From Pseudomonas rubra (GTDB lineage: Bacteria > Pseudomonadota > Gammaproteobacteria > Pseudomonadales > Pseudomonadaceae), in NCBI RefSeq assembly GCF_028656935.1, contig NZ_JAMDGZ010000022.1, forward strand, positions 124,001 to 188,000: a stretch of 64,000 nt of DNA. Direction: 5' to 3'. Positions 8,643 to 14,862 of this stretch are shown one piece after another. Each line of letters starts with the position of its first letter. Within the stretch, counting starts at the first letter, position 1. The notes under the pieces are model-generated. The model saw nothing but the letters and a program-made list of their open reading frames with translations, was not told the DNA's origin and did not search any database. The position numbers and the translations under genes are program-made.

Positions 8643-8671
8643 TTGCTCTTCTCAAATCGAGACGCTATGCT
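8643..8671 (+). promoter_or_regulatory. Candidate promoter of the replication-operon leader (PLE-like)
   Basis: TTGCTC (8643-8648), 17-bp spacer, TATGCT (8666-8671). Transcription from about 8678 would include both antisense target sites, the C4-type RNA and the operon to 12246. Confidence 0.45.
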
Positions 8672-8700
8672 TTGGCCGTCGCTGCAAATTCAGCGACCGG

Positions 8701-8725
8701 GTTTGACGGCCCGATCAACAATAGG
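8701..8725 (+). promoter_or_regulatory. Upstream antisense target (seqA-like)
   Basis: GTTTGACGGC (8701-8710) and CAACAATAGG (8716-8725) are complementary to the two unpaired segments of the RNA at 8787-8864. The same pair recurs at 8872-8908. Confidence 0.75.
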
Positions 8726-8732
8726 CGCACAG

Positions 8733-8765
8733 GCGCCCCCCATTACGATTGCAGGCGCTTTTTTT
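8733..8765 (+). terminator. Leader terminator between target site and antisense RNA
   Basis: GCGCC (8733-8737) pairs with GGCGC (8754-8758) and is followed by seven T residues. It lies just after the first target and could act as the conditional immunity terminator. Confidence 0.55.
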
Positions 8766-8786
8766 GTGCCCGCATTCCCGTTTTAT

Positions 8787-8864
8787 GGTGGCTGTGCGTG
8801 GGAGACCTTCGGGTCTGCCGGGTTCCTATTGTCCCGGTCCGTCAACCTGCGCACAGCTGCCACC
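8787..8864 (+). ncRNA. C4 / P4-CI-type immunity antisense RNA
   Basis: A 78-nt RNA with the C4 architecture. The closing stem is GGTGGC-TGTGCG (8787-8798) against CGCACAGCTGCCACC (8850-8864). Inside are hairpin AGACC-TTCG-GGTCT (8804-8817) and hairpin CCGGG/CCCGG (8818-8822, 8833-8837) whose loop shows CCTATTGT, followed by unpaired CCGTCAAC (8839-8846). CCTATTGT is perfectly complementary to ACAATAGG, and CCGTCAA to TTGACGG, at both flanking targets. Phages P1/P7 (C4) and P4 (CI RNA) use such RNAs to shut down antirepressor or replication operons in the prophage state. No sequence search was run. Confidence 0.85.
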
Positions 8865-8871
8865 CTGATTC

Positions 8872-8908
8872 GTTTGACGGCGAACCGTGGCAGCTCCTCA
8901 ACAATAGG
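8872..8908 (+). promoter_or_regulatory. Downstream antisense target overlapping a ribosome site (seqC-like)
   Basis: GTTTGACGGC (8872-8881) and CAACAATAGG (8899-8908) repeat the upstream target. The last bases run into AGGAG (8906-8910), the ribosome site of the ATG at 8919, so pairing with the C4-type RNA would hide it. Confidence 0.75.
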
Positions 8909-8918
8909 AGTTTCGCCC

Positions 8919-9077
8919 ATGCACGCCCTCAATCCGTCCAAAATTCGCGCCGCCGCCCACCGCGCAATGGCTCTCGCCGCCCTTCACGCAAACTCCAGCC
9001 TTTCCACTCGCCTCACCCGCTACAACCAACACATGAGCAAAGCCCGTGCCCTGGAAACCATCGGGGGTGTGCAATGA
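8919..9077 (+). CDS. Small basic protein, candidate Kil/Icd-like host-inhibitor
   Basis: A 52-residue basic protein: MHALNPSKIRAAAHRAMALA, then ALHANSSLSTRLTRYNQHMS and a short acidic end. The ATG has an AGGAG site 8 bp upstream that is part of the antisense target, so translation should be silenced in the integrated state. In P1 the C4-controlled gene at this place is icd and in P4 it is kil, both inhibitors of cell division. I infer an analogous role from position only. The frame extends upstream to 8640 without a stop, across the antisense RNA, and databases may call that longer frame an Ash or Icd-like protein; the regulated internal start seems better supported. Confidence 0.6.
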   Translation: MHALNPSKIRAAAHRAMALAALHANSSLSTRLTRYNQHMSKARALETIGGVQ

Positions 9078-9358
9078 GCCCGGACAAAAACCCTGCAAAA
9101 ACTGCGGGTGTTTCTGGCTTCGCACCGATGGATTCAGGGGGCACTCCGCTATTTAGCGTTACCCCTGGTGTCTGCGTTGAGGATGCACTGGAGCACGCTT
9201 CATGCCTCATGAGCTGCATCAATCAGTTGACCTTGAGTGCCGCCACCGATGACAACACTGGTCATGCGACCTGGTGCGCCCACTACATGGGGGAAATGGT
9301 AAAAGCGATCATTGATGATGTGGCTGCCGGTCTATTTCGCGCGAGGGACCACGCATGA
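9074..9358 (+). CDS. Small element-encoded protein of unknown function
   Basis: A 94-residue protein starting in an ATGA overlap with the preceding small gene and ending in an ATGA overlap with the DUF927 gene, so all three are one translationally coupled operon. The sequence has a Thr/Gly/Pro-rich first third and then VEDALEHASCLMSCINQLTL and a helical end with ATWCAHYMGEMVKAIIDDVA. This pattern resembles the short DUF3077-like proteins of Pseudomonas islands, but I cannot confirm the family. The same frame stays open upstream to 8594; the coupled ATG is preferred. Function unknown, with a replication or immunity accessory role suggested by its operon. Confidence 0.7.
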   Translation: MSPDKNPAKTAGVSGFAPMDSGGTPLFSVTPGVCVEDALEHASCLMSCINQLTLSAATDDNTGHATWCAHYMGEMVKAIIDDVAAGLFRARDHA

Positions 9359-12246
9359 GCCAGAATCAGAATCGAATCCAAAAACGACCTAGCTTTTCCG
9401 AAGTGAAACGCGCCGCCCTTCAGTCGATTGACCGGGTACTTTCCCACTGGTTGCCCAGTGGCAAACGGGTAGACGGCGGCAAGGAATACACCGCCCCCAA
9501 CCCGACGCGAGCGGACAAACGCGCCGGCTCACTCAAGGTCAACTTGGCTAAAGGCACCTGGGCTGACTTCGCTACCGGCGACAAAGGCGGCGACCTAATC
9601 GACCTGGTGCGCTATCTGGACGGCTGCACCGAAATACAGGCTTGCAACAAACTCGCGGAGTTCCTCAGTGTGACCGCGAGTAGTAGCCATGAACCGGCCA
9701 CCTCCAGCAAAACCAAAGCGCCCGAGTGGGTGCCGGTGCTGCCGATCCCTGACGACGCGATGCGTAAAGTTCCGGCCAAACATCGCCAGCACGGGACACC
9801 TTCAAAGGTGTGGATCTATAAAAACACCGAGTCCCTGCCCCTGATGGCGCTCTATCGCTTTGATCTGGGGCCTGACGAGAATGGCGTCCCGCGCAAAGCG
9901 TTCGCGCCACTGACCTGGTGCAAAGACGAGTCAGGCACGCACCAATGGCGGTGGCAGAATCTGCCAGAGCCGCGCCCGCTGTTGCACCTCGATCAACTGG
10001 CACAGCGGCCTACTGCGCCTGTCGTGGTTAGCGAGGGCGAGAAGTCCGCCGACGCTGCCGCGCAGTTGCTTCCGGGGCATGTTGCAACCTGCTGGCTCAA
10101 CGGCACGAACTCGTGGCGCAAGGCAGACTTTGCCCCACTGATTGGACGTGATGTGCTGCTATGGCCTGACAACGATGCGCCCGGCGCTAGTTGCATGGTC
10201 GCACTGGCCGATCATCTGCGCGATCTAGGCGCGGCCTCTGTTCGTGTCCTGGCGTTGACTGTATTCAGCAAACGTCCGGGCCTTGATGGGCAAGCGCCCA
10301 CTTTTGCCGAGGGTGGCGAATGGGCCGAGGGTGATGACGCCGCCGACGCACTGGCAAAAGGCTGGACCGCCGCACATCTGGCCGAATTGGAGAGCACCGG
10401 GGATCTGTTCGCCCCGGCATCTACAGTGCCCGACACCAAGCCAGTCAACGCCGAACCCATCAGCAGCCGCAAGACCACCCGCAAACCCAAAACAGCAACC
10501 TTGCCGGGTGGCTTTCGCCTCACCCCCGAGGGCGTTTTTTACGCGGGTGATGATGGTGAAGCGCGCCCGGTGTGCTCTCGTCTGGAGATCCTCGCACGCA
10601 CCCGCGACGACAAGGGCAACAACTGGGGCTTACTGGTTGAACTGGACGATCCCGACGGCGATAAAAAACGCTGGAACATTCCCGCCCGAAGCATGGCCGG
10701 TGACTTCGGCAAGGAAGTATTGGGGCCGCTGGTGGACATGGGCCTACGGTTGGCGGGTAGTCGCTCTGGCCGCAACACGCGCAACGACTTACAGAGCTAC
10801 CTACAGGGTTTTGATAGCGCCGAACGTGCCCGGATTGTCACTCGCCTTGGCTGGCATGGTCCCGCCTACTTGCTCCCTGACCAACAGATCGGCGTCAGCC
10901 CCGAACACCTGTATTTCTATGATGCAGGTGCTCAGCTTCCACCCATCAGCGAGGCCGGGACATTGGAGCAATGGCAACAGCAAATCGGCGATTTGTGTGT
11001 CGGCAATCACCGCCTGACATTCGTTGTCTGCACGGCCTTTGCAGGGCCATTGCTGCACATGCTAGGGCATGAATCGGGTGGTTTTCACTTGTACGGCGAC
11101 AGCTCAGGCGGGAAAACCACACACTTGCAGGTTGCCGCCTCGGTGTACGGGGGCCAGCGCTTGGTGCGATCCTGGCGCTCGACCGACAATGCGCTGGAGT
11201 CCATCGCAGCATCGCACTCGGACGGGCTCTTGGTACTCGATGAAATCGGCATGTGTGACCCGCGCATCATTGGCGAAACGGTTTACATGCTGGGCAACGG
11301 CACCGGCAAAGCCCGCGCCAACGACCGAGGCCAGGCAGGCCGACAGGTTCAAGAATGGCGTTTGCTGTTCCTTTCGACCGGCGAAAAGACTTTGGCGCAG
11401 CACATGGCCGAGGCCAACAAAGACCTCAAAGCCGGTATGGAAGTGCGCATGCTCGCCGTGCCCGCCGACGCCAGCAAAGGGCTGGGCATGTTCGACACCC
11501 TAAGTGGCTTTGAGGATGCCGCCGCACTCTCGGACGCGCTCAAGGCCCGAGTTGCCAAGTATTACGGCACACCGCTAACCGCCTTCCTGTCGGCCCTGTG
11601 TGAACCTGGAAAAATGCTTGGTTGGTCAACAATCTTGCGCCACACCATCGAGCGTTTTGTCTCATCCGCGCTACCCGCTTCGGCCAGTGGTCAGGCGCAG
11701 CGCGCCGCCACTCGTTTTGGGTTGGCCGCTGCCGCTGGAGAACTAGCAACTGCCCTGGGCGTCACAGGCTGGCCCGAAGGCGCGGCCAACACTGCGGCCA
11801 AGGTTTGCCTGAACGCTTGGCTGAATGAACGGGGCGGTGCTGGAAATATGGAGAGTGACGCCATCATTTCCCGTCTGCGCCAGGTGATCGAGCGCTTCGG
11901 AGAAAGTCGTTTTACTCGCTGGGAATCGACCGCCGCCAAAATCGACGAACACGGCCCCCGGACCATTGACCGGCTGGGCTTTCGCAAGTCGCTGGAGCAC
12001 GGCATGGGCGACACGTTGCACACGACGACTACTTACTACGTGCTGCCCGAGGCATGGCGCTCCGAAGTGTTCAGGGGAATGAACCTGAACGCTGTGAACA
12101 AGGAACTTTTGCAGCGAGGCGTGTTAGAGCCCGGAAAGGATGGCAAGGCTGCCCGCACTGTACGTCTGCCAGGGCTCGGTTCACAGCGCTGTTATGTCGT
12201 TGTGGCAGTCCCTGAGCAAGGTGAAAGCGAAGCTCAAGCCGCTTGA
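9355..12246 (+). CDS. TOPRIM-DUF927 primase/helicase-like replication protein
   Basis: A 963-residue multidomain protein, probable initiator/replicase of the element. An N-terminal primase-associated region (about 15-105) contains GSLKVNLAKGTWADFATGDK and GGDLIDLVRYLDG. A TOPRIM domain follows (about 223-310: PVVVSEGEKSADAAAQLLPG, then DVLLWPDNDAPG). After a Pro/Lys-rich linker (345-380), the DUF927 AAA+ ATPase-like domain occupies about 383-800, with Walker A GDSSGGKT (581-588) and Walker B LLVLDEIGMCD (about 624-634). A winged-helix-like C-terminus ends the chain. The fusion of primase and ATPase resembles the role of P4 alpha protein. It is coupled to the preceding gene by an ATGA overlap. 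Confidence 0.9.
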   Translation: MSQNQNRIQKRPSFSEVKRAALQSIDRVLSHWLPSGKRVDGGKEYTAPNPTRADKRAGSLKVNLAKGTWADFATGDKGGDLIDLVRYLDGCTEIQACNKLAEFLSVTASSSHEPATSSKTKAPEWVPVLPIPDDAMRKVPAKHRQHGTPSKVWIYKNTESLPLMALYRFDLGPDENGVPRKAFAPLTWCKDESGTHQWRWQNLPEPRPLLHLDQLAQRPTAPVVVSEGEKSADAAAQLLPGHVATCWLNGTNSWRKADFAPLIGRDVLLWPDNDAPGASCMVALADHLRDLGAASVRVLALTVFSKRPGLDGQAPTFAEGGEWAEGDDAADALAKGWTAAHLAELESTGDLFAPASTVPDTKPVNAEPISSRKTTRKPKTATLPGGFRLTPEGVFYAGDDGEARPVCSRLEILARTRDDKGNNWGLLVELDDPDGDKKRWNIPARSMAGDFGKEVLGPLVDMGLRLAGSRSGRNTRNDLQSYLQGFDSAERARIVTRLGWHGPAYLLPDQQIGVSPEHLYFYDAGAQLPPISEAGTLEQWQQQIGDLCVGNHRLTFVVCTAFAGPLLHMLGHESGGFHLYGDSSGGKTTHLQVAASVYGGQRLVRSWRSTDNALESIAASHSDGLLVLDEIGMCDPRIIGETVYMLGNGTGKARANDRGQAGRQVQEWRLLFLSTGEKTLAQHMAEANKDLKAGMEVRMLAVPADASKGLGMFDTLSGFEDAAALSDALKARVAKYYGTPLTAFLSALCEPGKMLGWSTILRHTIERFVSSALPASASGQAQRAATRFGLAAAAGELATALGVTGWPEGAANTAAKVCLNAWLNERGGAGNMESDAIISRLRQVIERFGESRFTRWESTAAKIDEHGPRTIDRLGFRKSLEHGMGDTLHTTTTYYVLPEAWRSEVFRGMNLNAVNKELLQRGVLEPGKDGKAARTVRLPGLGSQRCYVVVAVPEQGESEAQAA

Positions 12247-12332
12247 GCTGCTACCCATCCACTGAGGTAGCGTCGGCAACTTTCGGCCTCGCCAGCCACG
12301 CACACAACCAATACTCATTTTAGGAATTGACC

Positions 12333-13190
12333 ATGAACGAATTGAAGCAAAAGCACGCGGACCTGATTGCCGAACGCGACGCCTTAGAAAACAGTATTCC
12401 ACAGCTCGAAGCTGCCTGGCACAACGCGCCGAAAAACTGGAATCGCTTTGGGAGCATGATCGGAAGCCCTGAGAGTACCGCGGCTAGGGATAAGCTATCC
12501 GAAGCTGAATCCCGCCTGCGTGCAATTCCCGGCAAGCTGGAGCTTATTGAACAAAAGTTGGCCTATGTCGAGCGGTGCGCCCGAGTTGAGCAGGCCAAAT
12601 CGGAATCCCTCCAGATCATGTCTGACTCAGCGGCCACCGTCGAAGCGCTGGAGCGAACACGAGCGCACTTGACTGAGCGCTTTCAGGCGATTCAAACAGA
12701 GTCAGAACAGGCCCTTGATAAGGCCCAACAGGCCGAACGGGATGCCGCCAGCTTCTACGCCCGAAGCCTTGCCAGTGGTGACACTGAAGGCGAGAAGGCC
12801 GCTAACAACGAGATTCAGAAAGCCGCCAAGCAACTTGCGACCACAGATGAGCAGGTGAGACGCCAAGAGCTGATCCTTGATGCTCTGCAGGCCGAACTCG
12901 ACTCCATTGAGAACCAAATCACCACCATTCAACAGCAAAGCGATGAGGCAAGAAAAGCGGCCTTGAGCGCGATCGGCTTAGCGCTGGGTGAAGAATGGAA
13001 CGCCGTGGTTAAACAGCTGGCCGTTGTGGGCTCGCAGATTCTTGCCGTGAGTTATCAGCAGGGAGGATGGGGTTACGCTTTGCCGAGTTTCGACGTGCCA
13101 CGGTTCGGGCCAAGCGCATCAAGTCTCCGTCGCGAAGATCTGGAACGTGACGCCCATGGTATTTCCCTCAAGGACTTGCTCACCGCATAA
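12333..13190 (+). CDS. Coiled-coil protein of unknown function
   Basis: A 285-residue, mostly helical protein. The ATG at 12333 is chosen; a TTG two codons upstream is possible, and the ribosome site is weak (TAGGAA). Residues 1-60 and about 90-215 form long charged coiled coils rich in Glu, Gln, Lys and Ala (for example KAQQAERDAASFYARSLASG, AELDSIENQITTIQQQSDEA). The last 65 residues are different and compact, with GWGYALPSFDVPRFGPS and DAHGISLKDLLTA. No signal peptide or enzyme motif is visible. It lies 86 bp after the replication gene and ends at a terminator. It could be a structural or replication-associated factor, but the function is unknown. Confidence 0.75.
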   Translation: MNELKQKHADLIAERDALENSIPQLEAAWHNAPKNWNRFGSMIGSPESTAARDKLSEAESRLRAIPGKLELIEQKLAYVERCARVEQAKSESLQIMSDSAATVEALERTRAHLTERFQAIQTESEQALDKAQQAERDAASFYARSLASGDTEGEKAANNEIQKAAKQLATTDEQVRRQELILDALQAELDSIENQITTIQQQSDEARKAALSAIGLALGEEWNAVVKQLAVVGSQILAVSYQQGGWGYALPSFDVPRFGPSASSLRREDLERDAHGISLKDLLTA

Positions 13191-13198
13191 CTCCCCGA

Positions 13199-13223
13199 AA
13201 CAGCCCACGCTCGTGGGCTGTTT
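13199..13223 (+). terminator. Terminator of the replication operon
   Basis: CAGCCCAC (13201-13208), loop GCTC, GTGGGCTG (13213-13220), then TTTG. It follows the coiled-coil gene stop by about 10 bp. Confidence 0.65.
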
Positions 13224-13234
13224 GCTATCCCCGA

Positions 13235-13365
13235 CTGTTACACCGATGGGCCTTGTTACACCCGGTGTACGCTTTCGTCGCGCACGGTGTAACAAAGATA
13301 AACTCCAGTATTTTCAATAGGTTAAGTTAAGTCGCTACACGAGTTACACCTGTTACACCGGTTTT
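13235..13365 (-). repeat. Iteron block B: inverted partner of block A
   Basis: Read on the minus strand, this 131-bp block begins CCGGTGTAACAGGTGTAACT and ends AAGGCCCATCGGTGTAACAG, matching block A (6856-6987) in motif order and spacing, with the AT-rich centre the most diverged. The two blocks are inverted and bracket the whole element core. Confidence 0.6.
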
Positions 13366-13476
13366 GAGCCGACGCCAGATAGCACACCCCGCACCCCATC
13401 CGTTGTGATGCCATCAGCGACAGAAACCATCCCCTCTCTTCAAGCCGCACAAGCTTGGTGCACTGCCTAAAACCTG

Positions 13477-13538
13477 CCAGGGACCCTGACACTAATAGCC
13501 AGGTACGGGGTCGGAAACCCGCGAGAAAGAGTTAGCGG
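13477..13538 (+). repeat. 60-bp element R, copy 1
   Basis: The copy starts CCAGGGACCCTGACAC and contains GGTACGGGGTCGGAAACCC, then GCGAGAAAGAGTTAGCGG. GGGT/ACCC within it can form a small hairpin. It precedes iteron set C by about 15 bp. Confidence 0.75.
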
Positions 13539-13553
13539 AAAAGTGCACAGCTT

Positions 13554-13588
13554 AGTGAACAGGTGAACTCGGTGAACTGCGGTTCACC
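13554..13588 (+). repeat. Iteron set C, GTGAAC type
   Basis: Three direct units (GTGAAC, GGTGAAC, GGTGAAC) with 1- and 2-bp spacers, then one inverted GGTTCACC. As I recall, P4 type I iterons are GGTGAAC-like. Confidence 0.65.
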
Positions 13589-13620
13589 AGTGCATTTGCC
13601 CAATGGCTTGGGATGTCGTC

Positions 13621-13680
13621 GGGGACCCTGAGCAATTTCGACTGGTACGGGGCAAAGAACCCGCGAGGTTTTGTTAGCGG
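13621..13680 (+). repeat. 60-bp element R, copy 2
   Basis: The copy starts GGGGACCCTGAGCA, contains GGTACGGGG and AACCCGCGAG, and ends TTGTTAGCGG. It is the same as copy 1 apart from the interior and directly precedes iteron set D. Confidence 0.75.
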
Positions 13681-13695
13681 CTGGATTTTCAAAGT

Positions 13696-13730
13696 CGGTT
13701 GACAGGTTGACTCGGTTGACAGTGGTTGAC
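13696..13730 (+). repeat. Iteron set D, GTTGAC type
   Basis: Four direct GGTTGAC units spaced by 1, 2 and 3 bp (A, TC, AGT). The layout is identical to set C, but the core sequence is different. Confidence 0.65.
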
Positions 13731-13843
13731 GTGCACTTTACCGAACGTTTTTCTTGATCCTTACCAATCGGGTAATGATCCGCCATTTCTGCTTATTTTC
13801 TTTCAATTTCAACCATTGAAATTTCAGTAAGTTGGTGGACCTG

Positions 13844-13905
13844 CCACTAATTCTTTCTCGCGGGTTTCCGACCCCGTACCGGATAAAAAGTGCCAGGGTC
13901 CCCGG
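13844..13905 (-). repeat. 60-bp element R, copy 3 (inverted)
   Basis: The reverse complement starts CCGGGGACCCTGGCAC and contains GGTACGGGGTCGGAAACCC, nearly identical to copy 1. It faces copies 1 and 2. Confidence 0.75.
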
Positions 13906-13963
13906 CTGAATTGCGGCCAGGTGAAGCCCCGTCAGGTCACCTAAATTGCTCCAGCAGCGGGCG

Positions 13964-13985
13964 CCGTGTATCCCCTGGTGTATCC
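13964..13985 (+). repeat. Right copy of the 22-bp end repeat
   Basis: Same orientation and one mismatch (T to G) compared with 5535-5556; it contains two GTGTATCC units. Together they are candidate integrase arm sites near both ends. Confidence 0.6.
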
Positions 13986-14045
13986 CTAACCGACACAACA
14001 ACAAAACCCTTTAAATACAGCAACTTCAGCATCCAGTTCAAATGA

Positions 14046-14063
14046 CTGTGTACCACCAAGTAC
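14046..14063 (+). repeat. attR: displaced tRNA 3' end
   Basis: CTGTGTACCACCAAGTAC matches attL except for one missing G; upstream similarity is limited to GTTCAA. It marks the right end of the element. Confidence 0.75.
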
Positions 14064-14067
14064 TAAA

Positions 14068-14097
14068 AAGGGCTTACCGCAAGGTAAGCCCTTTTTT
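14068..14097. terminator. Bidirectional terminator, original tRNA-Met terminator
   Basis: AAGGGCTTACC (14068-14078), loop GCAA, GGTAAGCCCTT (14083-14093), T-tract after. It sits 5 bp past attR, so before integration it would have followed the tRNA; it now serves the convergent LysE gene. Confidence 0.75.
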
Positions 14098-14124
14098 CTT
14101 GCCTGCGATTTTTATCCTCCCCGC

Positions 14125-14739
14125 TTAGCGCACATTGGCGAACACCACCGCCAGCCCCAGGCCAATCAACGCCACGCCAATCACCCGGTCGACCAGGCGC
14201 TGCCGCTCGAGCATGGCCCGGCGCAACCCTGCACTGGAAAAGAACACCGCCACTAGGCTGAACCACAGCCAATGGGCAACCGACATGAACGCGCCATAAC
14301 CGAAGTTGATCGCCAGCGAGCTGCCCGGCTGCACCACCTGGGTATAGGCACTGACCACAAACAGCATGGTCTTGGGGTTCAGGGCATTGGTCAGAAAGCC
14401 TGAGCGCAAAGCCGCCAGCACGCCGAGCTGGCTGGCGTTAGCCCCCTCAAGGGAAATCCGCGCGGTATTGGTCAGTGACTTGTAGCCAAGATAAATCAGG
14501 TACCCCGCCCCCAGCACCTTCATGGCCAGGAACAGCGCCGGGCTCTGACTGATGATCACCGCGATGCCCAACACGGTGTAAAGCACATGCACCTGCACCC
14601 CCAGAGCGATGCCCAAAGCTGCCGCCAAGCCCGCTCGCCGGCCAAAGGCGTAACTGCTGCGGGTGACCATGGCAAAGTCGGCGCCTGGGCTGATCACCGC
14701 CAGCACGGTAAAAAGGGCAACGGCTATGAGTTCATTCAC
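14125..14739 (-). CDS. LysE/RhtB-family amino-acid exporter
   Basis: A 204-residue inner-membrane exporter with about six transmembrane helices. The family signature is at the start: LIAVALFTVLAVISPGADFA (the PGPD-like motif as SPGADFAMV). Conserved elements GLAAALGIALG, GAGYLIYLGYKSL and FLTNALNPKT also match. The substrate is unknown; homoserine/threonine or other amino acids are typical. It is divergent from a LysR-type gene across 123 bp, a common arrangement in which that regulator controls the exporter. The gene ends close to the terminator at 14068-14097. Confidence 0.9.
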   Translation of the reverse strand: MNELIAVALFTVLAVISPGADFAMVTRSSYAFGRRAGLAAALGIALGVQVHVLYTVLGIAVIISQSPALFLAMKVLGAGYLIYLGYKSLTNTARISLEGANASQLGVLAALRSGFLTNALNPKTMLFVVSAYTQVVQPGSSLAINFGYGAFMSVAHWLWFSLVAVFFSSAGLRRAMLERQRLVDRVIGVALIGLGLAVVFANVR

Positions 14740-14862
14740 GTAAAGCTCCTCGATCTGCTAGGTAAATGCACAGATAGCTCTGCGCGCCGTCATTATCGAA
14801 AGCTTCGGGTAAGGCAAAAAGCGATTTATAGTGAAGCAAATCCGCTAGTTTTCCTCACAAAT

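Larger units (their letters stand above)
5409..14063 (+). mobile_element. tRNA-Met-integrated P4-like satellite / integrative element (~8.6 kb)
   Basis: The element is bounded by imperfect copies of the tRNA 3' end (5409-5427 and 14046-14063) and has an integrase next to the tRNA. Contents in order are integrase, iteron block A, an orphan gene, an AlpA-like regulator, a small orphan, a C4-type antisense RNA in an operon leader, two small genes, a TOPRIM-DUF927 replication protein, a coiled-coil protein, inverted iteron block B and an array of further repeats. No capsid, terminase, conjugation or partition gene is recognisable. Its organisation resembles phage P4 (int, alp regulator, CI RNA leader, alpha-type replicase, ori and crr), so I infer a satellite or defective relative rather than a full prophage. 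Confidence 0.85.

Noticed and set aside
8594..9073. Upstream extension of the 94-residue gene in the same frame
   Set aside because: The composition (many Pro, Arg, His and Cys residues) is non-coding-like, and the ATGA-coupled start at 9074 explains expression.
8640..9077. A 145-codon open frame (Ash/Icd-like) running across the antisense RNA
   Set aside because: It overlaps a structured RNA and has no ribosome site at 8640, whereas the internal ATG at 8919 has a strong, regulated one. The long frame is probably a by-product of the RNA.
13532..13786. Open frame on the minus strand within the right-end repeat array
   Set aside because: It is built of repeat and iteron sequence, without a ribosome site or protein-like composition.
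13477..13905. CRISPR array as an explanation for the repeats near the right end
   Set aside because: There are only three copies, 60 bp long, one inverted, with unequal gaps and no cas genes.
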